From: Streptomyces sp. NBC_01142 | GTDB taxonomy: Bacteria; Actinomycetota; Actinomycetes; Streptomycetales; Streptomycetaceae | Reading direction: 5' to 3' | Assembly (NCBI RefSeq): GCF_026341125.1 | Contig: NZ_JAPEOR010000003.1 | Coordinates: forward strand, 620,001 to 684,000 | DNA: 64,000 nucleotides | In this document: positions 12,855 through 19,792 of the stretch, piece after piece | How the letters are laid out: each line of letters begins with the position of its first letter | Position numbering within the stretch: the stretch's first letter is position 1 | Translations under genes and position numbers: made by a program | Notes under the pieces: generated by a model | Database searches by the model: none | What the model was told of the DNA's origin: nothing | Seen by the model: the letters and a program-made list of their open reading frames with translations, nothing else

Positions 12855-12885
12855 GCTCAGATGCTAGGTCAAGGGCCCAAAGGTG
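12855..12885 (-). promoter_or_regulatory. putative leaderless promoter of mutA-mutB-meaB
   Basis: On the minus strand TAGCAT (12866-12861) precedes the mutA ATG by six bases, the spacing expected when transcription starts at the initiation codon. A CTGCAC-like -35 is possible but weak. The roughly 280-bp region up to 13135 also serves the divergent DinB gene; a TAGTCT hexamer at 13084-13089 could be its -10. Confidence 0.4.
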
Positions 12886-13135
12886 CAGGAGGGCTCAGGG
12901 CTGTGACCTTGCACTCTCCGGCCCGCTCTTGATCCTCTGCACGCGGTGCCCTATCCGGCGGTACGGCCGCCCACGAGCTCGTCCCGAGGATTCCCGAGGA
13001 GTTCCGAGGAGGCTCAAGGGGTCTCGAGGGGCCTCGAAACAGATCCGCTGGGAGCTCAACTCCCGCCCGGGGCACGGCCCCCGTAGTCTGATCATGTACT
13101 TCGTGCCGCCCGCTGCGAACCGGAAGGAACCAGCA

Positions 13136-13642
13136 GTGAAGGACGAACGTGTCGGCCCGCCCCGGACGGGGAACGAGCGCGAGACGCTGCGCGCCTACCT
13201 CGACTACCACCGCGCGACGCTCGTCATGAAGACCGACGGACTTTCCGACGAGGAACTGCGCCGTCAGGCGATGCCGCCCTCGACGCTCTCCCTGCTCGGT
13301 CTGGTGCGGCACATGGCCGAGGTGGAGCGTGCCTGGTTCCGGCGAGTGATCAACGGCGAGGACATCCCGCTCGTCTGGTCGGACGAGGACGACTACCAGG
13401 TGGCGTACGACGCGACCGGATCCACCCGCTCGCAGGCGTTCGACGCCTGGCGGACGGAGGTCGCACACGCGCGCCGGATCGAGGAGAAGGCGGAGTCGCT
13501 CGATGTGACGGGTTACCAGGCCAGGTGGGGCGAGGATGTCTCGCTGCGCATGGTGATGCTGCACCTGATCCACGAGTACGCCCGGCACAACGGCCACGCC
13601 GACTTCCTGCGGGAGGGCATCGACGGGACCGTCGGGGCCTGA
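13136..13642 (+). CDS. DinB / DUF664 family protein
   Basis: A 168-aa four-helix protein. The TLRAYLDYHRATLVMKTDGLSDEELRR opening, MPPSTLSLLGLVRHMAEVERAWF middle and HLIHEYARHNGHADFLRE C-terminal helix are hallmarks of the DinB/DUF664 fold; the spaced His residues (HMAEVE and HEYARHNGH) form the usual metal triad. Members include mycothiol- or bacillithiol-dependent transferases, but most are uncharacterised. The GTG at 13136 follows GGAAGGA; an upstream in-frame ATG at 13094 lacks a ribosome-binding site but sits near a -10-like TAGTCT, so a leaderless longer form is possible. Confidence 0.85.
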   Translation: MKDERVGPPRTGNERETLRAYLDYHRATLVMKTDGLSDEELRRQAMPPSTLSLLGLVRHMAEVERAWFRRVINGEDIPLVWSDEDDYQVAYDATGSTRSQAFDAWRTEVAHARRIEEKAESLDVTGYQARWGEDVSLRMVMLHLIHEYARHNGHADFLREGIDGTVGA

Positions 13643-13686
13643 GCGGGCAGTGCGGAAGGCGATCGCCTCCCCGGCGGTGCGGGTGC

Positions 13687-14775
13687 TCAGAGCCAGCCGT
13701 TGCGGCGGAACAGCCGGTGGAGGGTGAAGCAGGTGACGACGATGACGCCGAGGACCACCGGATACCCGTACGTCCACCTCAGCTCGGGCATGTGGTCGAA
13801 GTTCATTCCGTAGACACCGCAGATCATGGTCGGTACGGCGACGATCGCTGCCCAGGCTGTGATCTTGCGCATGTCCTCGTTCTGGGCGACGGTCACCTGC
13901 GCCAGATGGGCCTGCAGGATCGAATCGAGCAGCGCGTCGAAGGAGGTGATCTGCTCGGTGACCCGGGCCAGATGGTCGGCGACGTCCCGGAAGTACCGCT
14001 GGATCTCGCGGTCGACCAGCATGCTCGGGTGCGAGGCGAGCGACTGCAGGGGCCGGTCGAGCGGGGTCACGGCCCGTTTGAGTTCCAGCAGTTCACGCTT
14101 GAGCTGGTAGATCCGGCCTGCGTCGCCCCGGCCGGCGTGCTCGGTGAAGACGGCGGTCTCGACGGCGTCGATGTCGTCCTGCACCGCGGCGGTGACGGCG
14201 AGATAGTCGTCGACGACATGGTCCGCTATGGCGTGGAGGACCGCGGAAGGCCCCATGGCCAGCTGGTCCGGGCGGCCTTCCAGCGCTTCGCGGAGCGGGC
14301 CCAGCGAGCCGTGCCCGCCGTGCCGGACCGTGATCACGAAGTCGGGTCCGATGAAGACCATCAGTTCGCCGGTGTCCACCACCTCGCTGGTGGCGGTCAG
14401 CTCGGCGTGCTCGACGTACCGGACGGTCTTGAAGACGGCGAAGAGCACCGCGTCGTACTGCTCCACCTTGGGACGCTGATGGGCGTTGACGGCGTCCTCG
14501 ACGGCCAGCGGGTGGAGAGCGAAGAGCTCGGCGATGGAGGTGAACTCCTCCTGAGTGGGCTCGTGCAGGCCGATCCACACAAAGCCGTTGCCCGCCTTGC
14601 GCACCCGGCGGATCGCCTCGTCGGCCGGGCAGTCGCCGGGCTGCCTCACGCCCTCGACGTAGACCACGCAGTTCACCACCGCACTGCCGAGCGGGGACCT
14701 GGCCGGGTGGCTGAGGTCCACGGTGCGGCGGTAGGCGCGGCGCACCGCGCGACGGAGGCTGTGGATCATTGGCAC
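13687..14775 (-). CDS. corA: CorA-family magnesium/cobalt transporter
   Basis: A 362-aa CorA channel homologue for divalent cations (Mg2+, Co2+, Ni2+). The cytoplasmic alpha/beta funnel domain and long stalk helix occupy about residues 1-290. Two C-terminal membrane helices follow, with the signature YGMNFDHMPEL after the first and a basic RRNGWL tail. The GTG at 14775 follows GAAGGAG at six bases; an ATG six bases later is also possible. It converges on the DinB gene and lies upstream of the cobalt-uptake genes, which fits a cobalt-related neighbourhood, although CorA is not specific for cobalt. Confidence 0.92.
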   Translation of the reverse strand: MPMIHSLRRAVRRAYRRTVDLSHPARSPLGSAVVNCVVYVEGVRQPGDCPADEAIRRVRKAGNGFVWIGLHEPTQEEFTSIAELFALHPLAVEDAVNAHQRPKVEQYDAVLFAVFKTVRYVEHAELTATSEVVDTGELMVFIGPDFVITVRHGGHGSLGPLREALEGRPDQLAMGPSAVLHAIADHVVDDYLAVTAAVQDDIDAVETAVFTEHAGRGDAGRIYQLKRELLELKRAVTPLDRPLQSLASHPSMLVDREIQRYFRDVADHLARVTEQITSFDALLDSILQAHLAQVTVAQNEDMRKITAWAAIVAVPTMICGVYGMNFDHMPELRWTYGYPVVLGVIVVTCFTLHRLFRRNGWL

Positions 14776-14861
14776 GGTGGCTCCTTCGGTGGATCGCCGC
14801 ACAGTGTGCCACCAGCCGGTCTTCCGTGTGTGCAGGGGCACCCGCCTGCCCCTGGGTACTG

Positions 14862-14899
14862 GTGAGGCCCCGCAGACGGGGGACGCTGCGGGGCCTCAC
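14862..14899. terminator. strong hairpin in the corA-cbtA interval
   Basis: A perfect 14-bp inverted repeat (14862-14875 with 14886-14899) has a 10-nt loop. It lies 87 bases upstream of the corA start, in a 357-bp interval (14776-15132) that otherwise shows no coding frame, and could isolate corA from the cbt transcript. Confidence 0.6.
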
Positions 14900-15087
14900 T
14901 CCTTCCAACGAGCGGGGGTGCGGTGGGGTTCCGGGGCACACGGCTGTCAGTCCTGGGGGCGTCGTGCCGCCAGGGGCGGCTCCGGGCGGGTCGGCGGCGG
15001 TGTCGCCGCGCGGCAGACGACCGGGCGACGCCGGGAAGCCGGCGCACTCCGCAGACGCCGAGCGCCGATCAGCAGGAGCCGCAACGG

Positions 15088-15121
15088 CAGAACCCGCCGG
15101 GGAAGCCCCCGGCGGGTTCTG
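15088..15121 (-). terminator. terminator after cbtA
   Basis: A perfect 15-bp stem (15088-15102 with 15107-15121) and a 4-nt loop begin 11 bases past the cbtA stop codon on the minus strand, the classical position for an intrinsic terminator of the cbtB-cbtA transcript. Confidence 0.8.
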
Positions 15122-15132
15122 TCGATGGCGGG

Positions 15133-15900
15133 TCAGCGTGCAGCAGCGGCTGTCCCTGAGGCGTTGCTGCGCTTGGCCGCAGCTTCGGACCCGGGTACGA
15201 GGAGGCGTTCGGCGAGGTGGCCGAAGACCAGCCCGAAACAGGTCCAGAGGGTGACCTGGATGGCGAGAGTGGCCAGCCGGAAGTCCCACACCACAGTGGC
15301 GGGGAAGCCCTTGGGTACCTCGTTGAAGGAGGGCAGGAAGGCGAAGGCGATCCCGATGACAACGACGAAAGCGGCCGAGGCGGCGACGGTCGCGTTCCAG
15401 TTGCCGAGTCGGTCTGCCAGGCGCCTGCCGAGGATCACCGCCGCGAGGGCGAGCAGGACGCTGAGCACGACCATCAGGAAGTACAGCGTGGTGCGCTGGC
15501 CGATCGTGTCGGGATCACCGACGGCCGGCGGATTCGGCGGGTACTTGAGGAACGGCACGATGTACACGGTCAGCAGCGCACCGAGGGCGACCAGGGCGGC
15601 CGTGGCGCGCGGGCCGAACCGGCCGATGCGGCCGAGCGCGACACTGAAGGCGAGGGCGGCGATGCCTCCGATGGCGATGCCGAAGACCAGTACACCGGTG
15701 GCGAGTCCAGCCGTGGACTGCATGGCCCGGGTGACCAGTTCCTCGCCGCCGTGCTCGTGGCTGTGGCTTTCTTCGAACGCGATGGCGGCGTCCACGGGGG
15801 TCTCGCCGATGAAGTAGGCGACGGCCATGGCGAGGACACCGGCCACGAGACCGGCGAGCATGCCGCGGATGAGCAGGGCTCTGACGGAGATGGAGTTCAT
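15133..15900 (-). CDS. cbtA: cobalt transporter subunit CbtA
   Basis: A 255-aa membrane protein with about six hydrophobic segments and the His/Glu-rich loop EESHSHEHGGEE at residues 43-54, a plausible cobalt-binding site. CbtA is the integral component of the two-protein CbtAB cobalt uptake system, recognised by its riboswitch association and Co-binding histidines. The ATG at 15900 follows GGGGGGACC. cbtB lies 19 bases upstream in the same operon and a cobalamin riboswitch precedes both, so cobalt uptake should rise when B12 is scarce. Confidence 0.93.
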   Translation of the reverse strand: MNSISVRALLIRGMLAGLVAGVLAMAVAYFIGETPVDAAIAFEESHSHEHGGEELVTRAMQSTAGLATGVLVFGIAIGGIAALAFSVALGRIGRFGPRATAALVALGALLTVYIVPFLKYPPNPPAVGDPDTIGQRTTLYFLMVVLSVLLALAAVILGRRLADRLGNWNATVAASAAFVVVIGIAFAFLPSFNEVPKGFPATVVWDFRLATLAIQVTLWTCFGLVFGHLAERLLVPGSEAAAKRSNASGTAAAAR

Positions 15901-15919
15901 GGGTTGGTCCCCCCGGTTT

Positions 15920-16135
15920 TCAGTGGCAGGGGAAGCCGAGCAGATGACGGCCGTCGTGGACCCATTCGTGCACGTTCTCGCCGGCGATGAGCGAGGTGGC
16001 CCCCTGCTCGGCGCCGACGAAGTAGAGAAGGACCAGCATCAGAATGCCGAAGAACAGCGCCCAGGGGGCGATCGCCTTCAGTGAGATGGGGGTGATGGCG
16101 GGGGTGCCGGTGGCGGGCGCAGCAGTGTGAGCCAT
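15920..16135 (-). CDS. cbtB: cobalt transporter subunit CbtB
   Basis: A 71-aa protein with a single central membrane helix (about residues 25-45). The C-terminus holds the histidines NVHEWVHDGRHLLGFPCH, the conserved metal-binding tail of CbtB. It starts after CAGGAGG and is the first gene after the riboswitch. Size and motif match the family closely. Confidence 0.93.
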   Translation of the reverse strand: MAHTAAPATGTPAITPISLKAIAPWALFFGILMLVLLYFVGAEQGATSLIAGENVHEWVHDGRHLLGFPCH

Positions 16136-16149
16136 GGCAGAACCTCCTG

Positions 16150-16285
16150 GGGGAACACGCGTCCCGATCGTGGTGCCTGAGACGAAGGTGCCGGGTCTGA
16201 CTTCCCGCAGAGGTACGGGTTCACAGTGGCGCGACCGTGCCGGATTCTCACCGGTCTTCCGTCACACCGTCGTCATGTCCACGCG
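16150..16285 (-). promoter_or_regulatory. cobalamin riboswitch controlling cbtB-cbtA
   Basis: Read on the minus strand, the segment contains GGAAGACCGGTGAGAATCCGG, CGCGCCACTGTGAACCC and the B12 box GGGAAGTCAGACCCGGCACC. These are the canonical conserved blocks of a cobalamin riboswitch of the type that precedes cobalt transporters. It ends just before the cbtB ribosome-binding site. B12 should repress cobalt import. Confidence 0.92.
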
Positions 16286-16396
16286 ACCGTACCGCTTGTC
16301 GGCCTGCACCGCTACGGCGCGCGCGCCCAGCTCACACGCCCCGACGTACGTGATCTGCTTGCGGCGTGGGCTGCGCAACGGAGAGGAAGAACGGAA

Positions 16397-16996
16397 ATGA
16401 CGGTACGGGTGATGTTGATCTCACCGGCGATGAACGCCGCACTGCGCGAGGCTCGCTTCGACGGCGACGTACCGCTCGATGAGTCCGGGACGCGGCGGGC
16501 CCGGGCGGCTGCCGGTTCCGGGGCGCTGCCGGACGCCGATCGCCGGGTGAGCGGCTCCTCCCGTCGCTGCCGTGAGACCGCGGCCGCGCTGGGCCTTCGT
16601 ACGGAGAACGAACCGGCGCTGCGGAGCTGGGACATGGGGCACTGGCGCGGTCGGCGCATGGAGGAAGTGGGCGTGAGCGAGCCCGAGGGCGTGTCGGCAT
16701 GGCTGACCGATCCGTCGGCCGCGCCGCACGGGGGCGAGTCGCTGCTGGCTCTGTGCGGCCGGGTCGGCGACTGGCTGGAGTCCCTGCCGGGCGACGGCGG
16801 ACGCGTCCTGGCGCTCACCGAGCCCGCGGTGGTGCGTGCGGCGATCGTGTATGCCCTGGCTCTGCCCACGGAGGCCTTCTGGCGACTGGACGTCGCGCCG
16901 CTGACTCTGACCGAGCTCAGTGGACGGGCCGGGCGCTGGAATCTGCGCTGCGGACGGCCGTTGGAGCACGGCGGGGCCGGTCAGGACGACGACTGA
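16397..16996 (+). CDS. histidine-phosphatase-like protein lacking the catalytic histidines
   Basis: A 199-aa protein with the overall pattern of the phosphoglycerate-mutase/histidine phosphatase superfamily: N-terminal strand, helix with an RCRETAAALGL block, WDMGHWRGRRMEE and HGGESLLALCGRVGDWL. The N-terminal RHG motif, which carries the phospho-accepting His, is replaced by LISPAMN. The second catalytic His region reads LALTEPAVVRAAI, with Glu where His is expected. It may therefore be a pseudo-enzyme, perhaps a binding or regulatory protein. It is divergent from riboswitch-controlled cbtBA, suggesting a link to cobalt/cobalamin. Starts at ATG 16397 after GAGGAAGA. The stop codon coincides with the left edge of an IS110 element, so the C-terminus may be altered. 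Confidence 0.75.
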   Translation: MTVRVMLISPAMNAALREARFDGDVPLDESGTRRARAAAGSGALPDADRRVSGSSRRCRETAAALGLRTENEPALRSWDMGHWRGRRMEEVGVSEPEGVSAWLTDPSAAPHGGESLLALCGRVGDWLESLPGDGGRVLALTEPAVVRAAIVYALALPTEAFWRLDVAPLTLTELSGRAGRWNLRCGRPLEHGGAGQDDD

Positions 16997-17229
16997 CAGT
17001 GAGGATGTACGTGAGCGTTCCCCGGCGGGGTCTGACCCACCGACTGACTGACTTCGGGTCCTCAACGGGATTTGTCGGCTCCGGCCGGGGGGCGCTCGCG
17101 TGCATCCGCCGGACCGGGGGGCGTGACTTCATAAGAGCCTGGCCAGAGGCCCCATCACTGTCTTGTCCGCCCTCCCGGCCGACGGGTGCCATCCTGCCCG
17201 GTCGAATGGAGAGGACGGCACGATCCACG
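16996..17229 (+). ncRNA. candidate bridge RNA region of IS110 copy 1
   Basis: Non-coding left end between the element edge and the transposase ATG. In IS110-group elements this position encodes the bridge RNA whose loops pair with target and donor DNA. The region is rich in inverted repeats (CCCCGGCGGGG near 17019, CCGGCCGGGGGG near 17083, CCGGACCGGGGGG near 17109). The 8-mer CGACTGAC occurs at the element edge (16990-16997) and again inside the region (17041-17048), as a target-guide copy might. CATAAGAGC occurs both here (about 17131) and at the right end (about 18314). Transcription and exact ends are inferred. Confidence 0.45.
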
Positions 17230-18309
17230 ATGGCACAGCATGAGGTCGAGGTCACCGGCGGCGTCGACACCCACAAGGACACCCACACCGCGGCCGCGGT
17301 CGACGCGGCCGGCCGGGTCCTGGGCTCGGCCCAGTTCCCCGCCTCCGCGCTCGGATACCGCAAGCTCCTGACCTGGCTCCGCTCCTTCGGCGTCCTGGTC
17401 CTGGTCGGAGTTGAGGGCACCGGAGCCTACGGCGCGGGCCTGTCCCGCCACCTGCGTGAACACGACGTGACGGTGGTCGAGATCGACCGCCCGGACCGCA
17501 AGACCCGTCGCTGGCAGGGCAAGTCCGACCCGGTCGACGCCGAGGCAGCGGCCCGGGCCGCGCTGGCCGAACGCCGCACCGGCACCCCGAAGTTTCGTGA
17601 CGGCCGCGTCGAGGCCCTGCGGGCCCTGCGGGTCGCCCGCCGCAGCGCGGTCCAGCAAAGGGCCGACGTCACCCGGCAGATCAAGACCCTGATCATCACC
17701 GCACCGGAAGGGGTCCGCACCATGCTGCGGCACCTGAAGGACAAGGACCTGCTGACCATCTGCGCGGCATTCCGCCCCAGCCCCGGCCAGGCGGGCGACC
17801 CGGTCACCGCGACGAAGATCGCCCTGCGCTCCCTCGCCCGCCGCCACCGCGACCTGGGCCAGGAGATCGACGAACTGGACGAGCTCATAGCCCCACTCAC
17901 CCAGGAGATCAACCCGGTCCTGAGCGAGCTCAACGGCGTCGGCCCGGACGTCGCGGGCCAACTGCTGGTCACCGCGGGCGACAACCCCGGCCGGCTCCGC
18001 TCCGAGGCCGCGTTCGCGATGCTCTGCGGCGTCGCCCCACTGCCGGCCTCATCCGGCCGCACCCACCGCCACCGCCTCAACCGGGGCGGCGACCGCGCCG
18101 CGAACGCCGCCCTCTACCGAATCGTTCTCTGCCGGCTGCGCTGGGACCAGCGCACCCGCACCTACATGGAACGACGCACCAAAGAAGGCCTCTCGAAGAA
18201 GGAGATCATCCGCTGCCTCAAGCGGTTCATCGCCCGCGAGATCTTCCACGTCCTGACCACCACCAACGCCACAGCAGCGGCCCCGAGTCACCTCACAACC
18301 GCCGCTTGA
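17230..18309 (+). CDS. IS110-family transposase (DEDD recombinase)
   Basis: A 359-aa transposase. The N-terminal RuvC-like domain holds Asp13 (GVDTHKDTH), Glu62 (GVEGTGAYG), Asp100 and Asp103 (KSDPVDAEAAA). A coiled-coil linker leads to the C-terminal Tnp_20 domain with the catalytic Ser in PLPASSGRTHRHRLNRGGDR (Ser274/275). Both catalytic centres look intact. Start chosen at ATG 17230; an in-frame ATG at 17206 would add eight residues. The stop lies 18 bases before the right edge. Confidence 0.94.
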   Translation: MAQHEVEVTGGVDTHKDTHTAAAVDAAGRVLGSAQFPASALGYRKLLTWLRSFGVLVLVGVEGTGAYGAGLSRHLREHDVTVVEIDRPDRKTRRWQGKSDPVDAEAAARAALAERRTGTPKFRDGRVEALRALRVARRSAVQQRADVTRQIKTLIITAPEGVRTMLRHLKDKDLLTICAAFRPSPGQAGDPVTATKIALRSLARRHRDLGQEIDELDELIAPLTQEINPVLSELNGVGPDVAGQLLVTAGDNPGRLRSEAAFAMLCGVAPLPASSGRTHRHRLNRGGDRAANAALYRIVLCRLRWDQRTRTYMERRTKEGLSKKEIIRCLKRFIAREIFHVLTTTNATAAAPSHLTTAA

Positions 18310-18398
18310 CATCCATAAGAGCATCCCTGCCTCGGCCCGGCCTTGTCACCGGGTCGGTGGTGCGCCGGTCGCCGCGCCGGAGACCGGATCCGGGTGTG

Positions 18399-18459
18399 AT
18401 GCCGGTCCTGTGCCGGTGTGGTGCCGGTCTTGTGCCGGTGTGGTGCCGGTCTTGTGCCG
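18399..18459. repeat. 22-bp tandem repeat next to IS110 copy 1
   Basis: A 22-bp unit (GTGCCGGTCTTGTGCCGGTGTG at 18421-18442) is repeated about 2.7 times with few mismatches. Within each unit GTGCCGGT itself occurs twice. It lies 72 bases right of the IS edge, in a non-coding stretch before the DUF6629 pseudogene. Confidence 0.8.
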
Positions 18460-18532
18460 AGCCGGAACAACCGTCTCCGGTCACATCCGATATGGCGTGA
18501 CTCGCCCCTGATTCCTCTCCTCGGGTGGCGTC

Positions 18533-19182
18533 ATGTGCTGGAGTGCGACGGCCGACCTCGTGGCGGGCGTGGGCATCGCGACGATCGGCGCCGCCTGCGT
18601 GACGCTGCTGCGCCGCGCCCGCGATCTGCCGCTCGCCGCTCTGCCGCTGTTCCTGGGCGCCCACCAGATCATCGAGTCCGTCGTCTGGAGTTCCGGCGGC
18701 GGTACGGGCCCCGCCACCACGGTCTGGGCCGTCATCGCCCTGCCCCTGTTGGCGGTGTGGGTGCCGTTCGGCGTCCTGCTCGCCGCACCCGCCGCCCGCA
18801 CGGCGCCGGCTGATGGTCCCGGCCGCCGCCGGGCTCGCCACCGCCGTCGCTCTGGCGTACTTCCTTGTCACCCGGCCGGTGACCGCTGAAATCCGCGGCC
18901 GCCCCCCTCGGCTACCTTCTCGACCTTCTCGACCTTCCGCACCCCGCGCTGATCATCGCGGGCTATCTCCTCGCCACCGTCGGCTCGCTGCTGCTCGGTG
19001 GTGATCCGGTGCTGCGGCTGCTCGGCGTCCTGGTCGGGGCCGGAGCGGTGATCTGCGCGGCGCTGTGGCGACTGGAGTTCGTCTCCACCTGGTGCGCCGT
19101 CGCTGCGGTGGCGTCGGTCGTCGTGCTCGGCTGGGTACGGCTCAGGCGGGCCGGCCATGCTGTGGCGGCGCCGTCCGGCTGA
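18533..19182 (+). pseudogene. DUF6629-family membrane protein, frameshifted twice
   Basis: Starts MCWSATADLVAGVGIATIGA, the hallmark N-terminus of the Streptomyces DUF6629 membrane proteins. The expected sequence continues through three frames. The first runs to about 18805. The second (RLMVPAAAGLATAVALAYFL, then TRPVTAEIRG) runs to a CCCCCC run at 18902-18907. The third (LGYLLDLL, then HPALIIAGYLLATVGSLLLGG, ending WRLEFVSTWCAVAAVASVVVLGW) runs to the TGA at 19180-19182. Together the pieces give the full-length domain of about 215 residues. Either the gene is decayed or the assembly has two small indels; the C-run makes an error plausible. Confidence 0.8.
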
Positions 19183-19326
19183 CGCCGGGTAGCACCCGGA
19201 GCCGCGCCGGGCGAGTCTGGAAGAGACATCCTCCGAGCCGTCTCCGAGCGCCACGACACCGGAGGCGGGCACCTCGGAGGCGCGCACGAGCCGGAGGAAG
19301 CGTCGTCCGGAGAGGCAGGAATCACC

Positions 19327-19701
19327 GTGAACAGCACTCAGGAGTACACGACACCGGTCGTGGTGACGCTCAGCGCCTGCTCGAAGGAGGATGCCGACAC
19401 CGTCTTCCACGTGCTGGCCAGGTCGTACGCCTCGGACCGTGCCGACGACGACGCACCCCAATACGTATCCGGCCACGGCACGACCGTGTGGACCTCGACG
19501 TTCGAGGTGTCGCCCGTGCACGCCGCGGCCGAATCGGTGCCGCTGACGGCACCCGTGGAAGCCGGCATTCAGGGCGGTTACTGGGCGGTGGACCGGCTGA
19601 TGGAGACGCTTGCCTCCGCGTTCGCGGTGCAGGAGGAGGGCATGGCCGCCGGTGACCAGGAGAAGGACATCCAGCTGCGGCTGACCGGCGGGAGCCGGTA
19701 G
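19327..19701 (+). CDS. conserved small acidic protein, unknown function
   Basis: A 124-aa protein from GTG 19327 after CAGGAATCACC. It is acidic and soluble, with no signal peptide or membrane segment. A beta-rich first half (VVVTLSACS, TTVWTSTFEV) is followed by a helical C-terminal half. It resembles small Streptomyces hypothetical proteins but I cannot assign a function. It lies 90 bases before the semialdehyde dehydrogenase on the same strand and may be co-transcribed. Confidence 0.75.
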   Translation: MNSTQEYTTPVVVTLSACSKEDADTVFHVLARSYASDRADDDAPQYVSGHGTTVWTSTFEVSPVHAAAESVPLTAPVEAGIQGGYWAVDRLMETLASAFAVQEEGMAAGDQEKDIQLRLTGGSR

Positions 19702-19792
19702 CGCCGACGGGCCCGCCCGGCGGACGTTCCGCCTTGCGGGACCGCCCTCACCGGGCGAGGGTCGAAGGACCGAGCTCGAGGAGGACATTTCC

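Larger units (their letters stand above)
16987..18327 (+). mobile_element. IS110-family insertion sequence, copy 1
   Basis: A 1341-bp segment identical to 25554-26894 throughout all stretches compared. The edges are defined by loss of identity: A versus T before 16987 and T versus G after 18327. There are no terminal inverted repeats or obvious target duplication, as expected for IS110 elements, which recombine rather than cut and paste. It holds one DEDD transposase and about 230 bp of non-coding left end. The first nine shared bases, CGACGACTG, include the end of the upstream gene and may be target rather than element. Confidence 0.93.
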
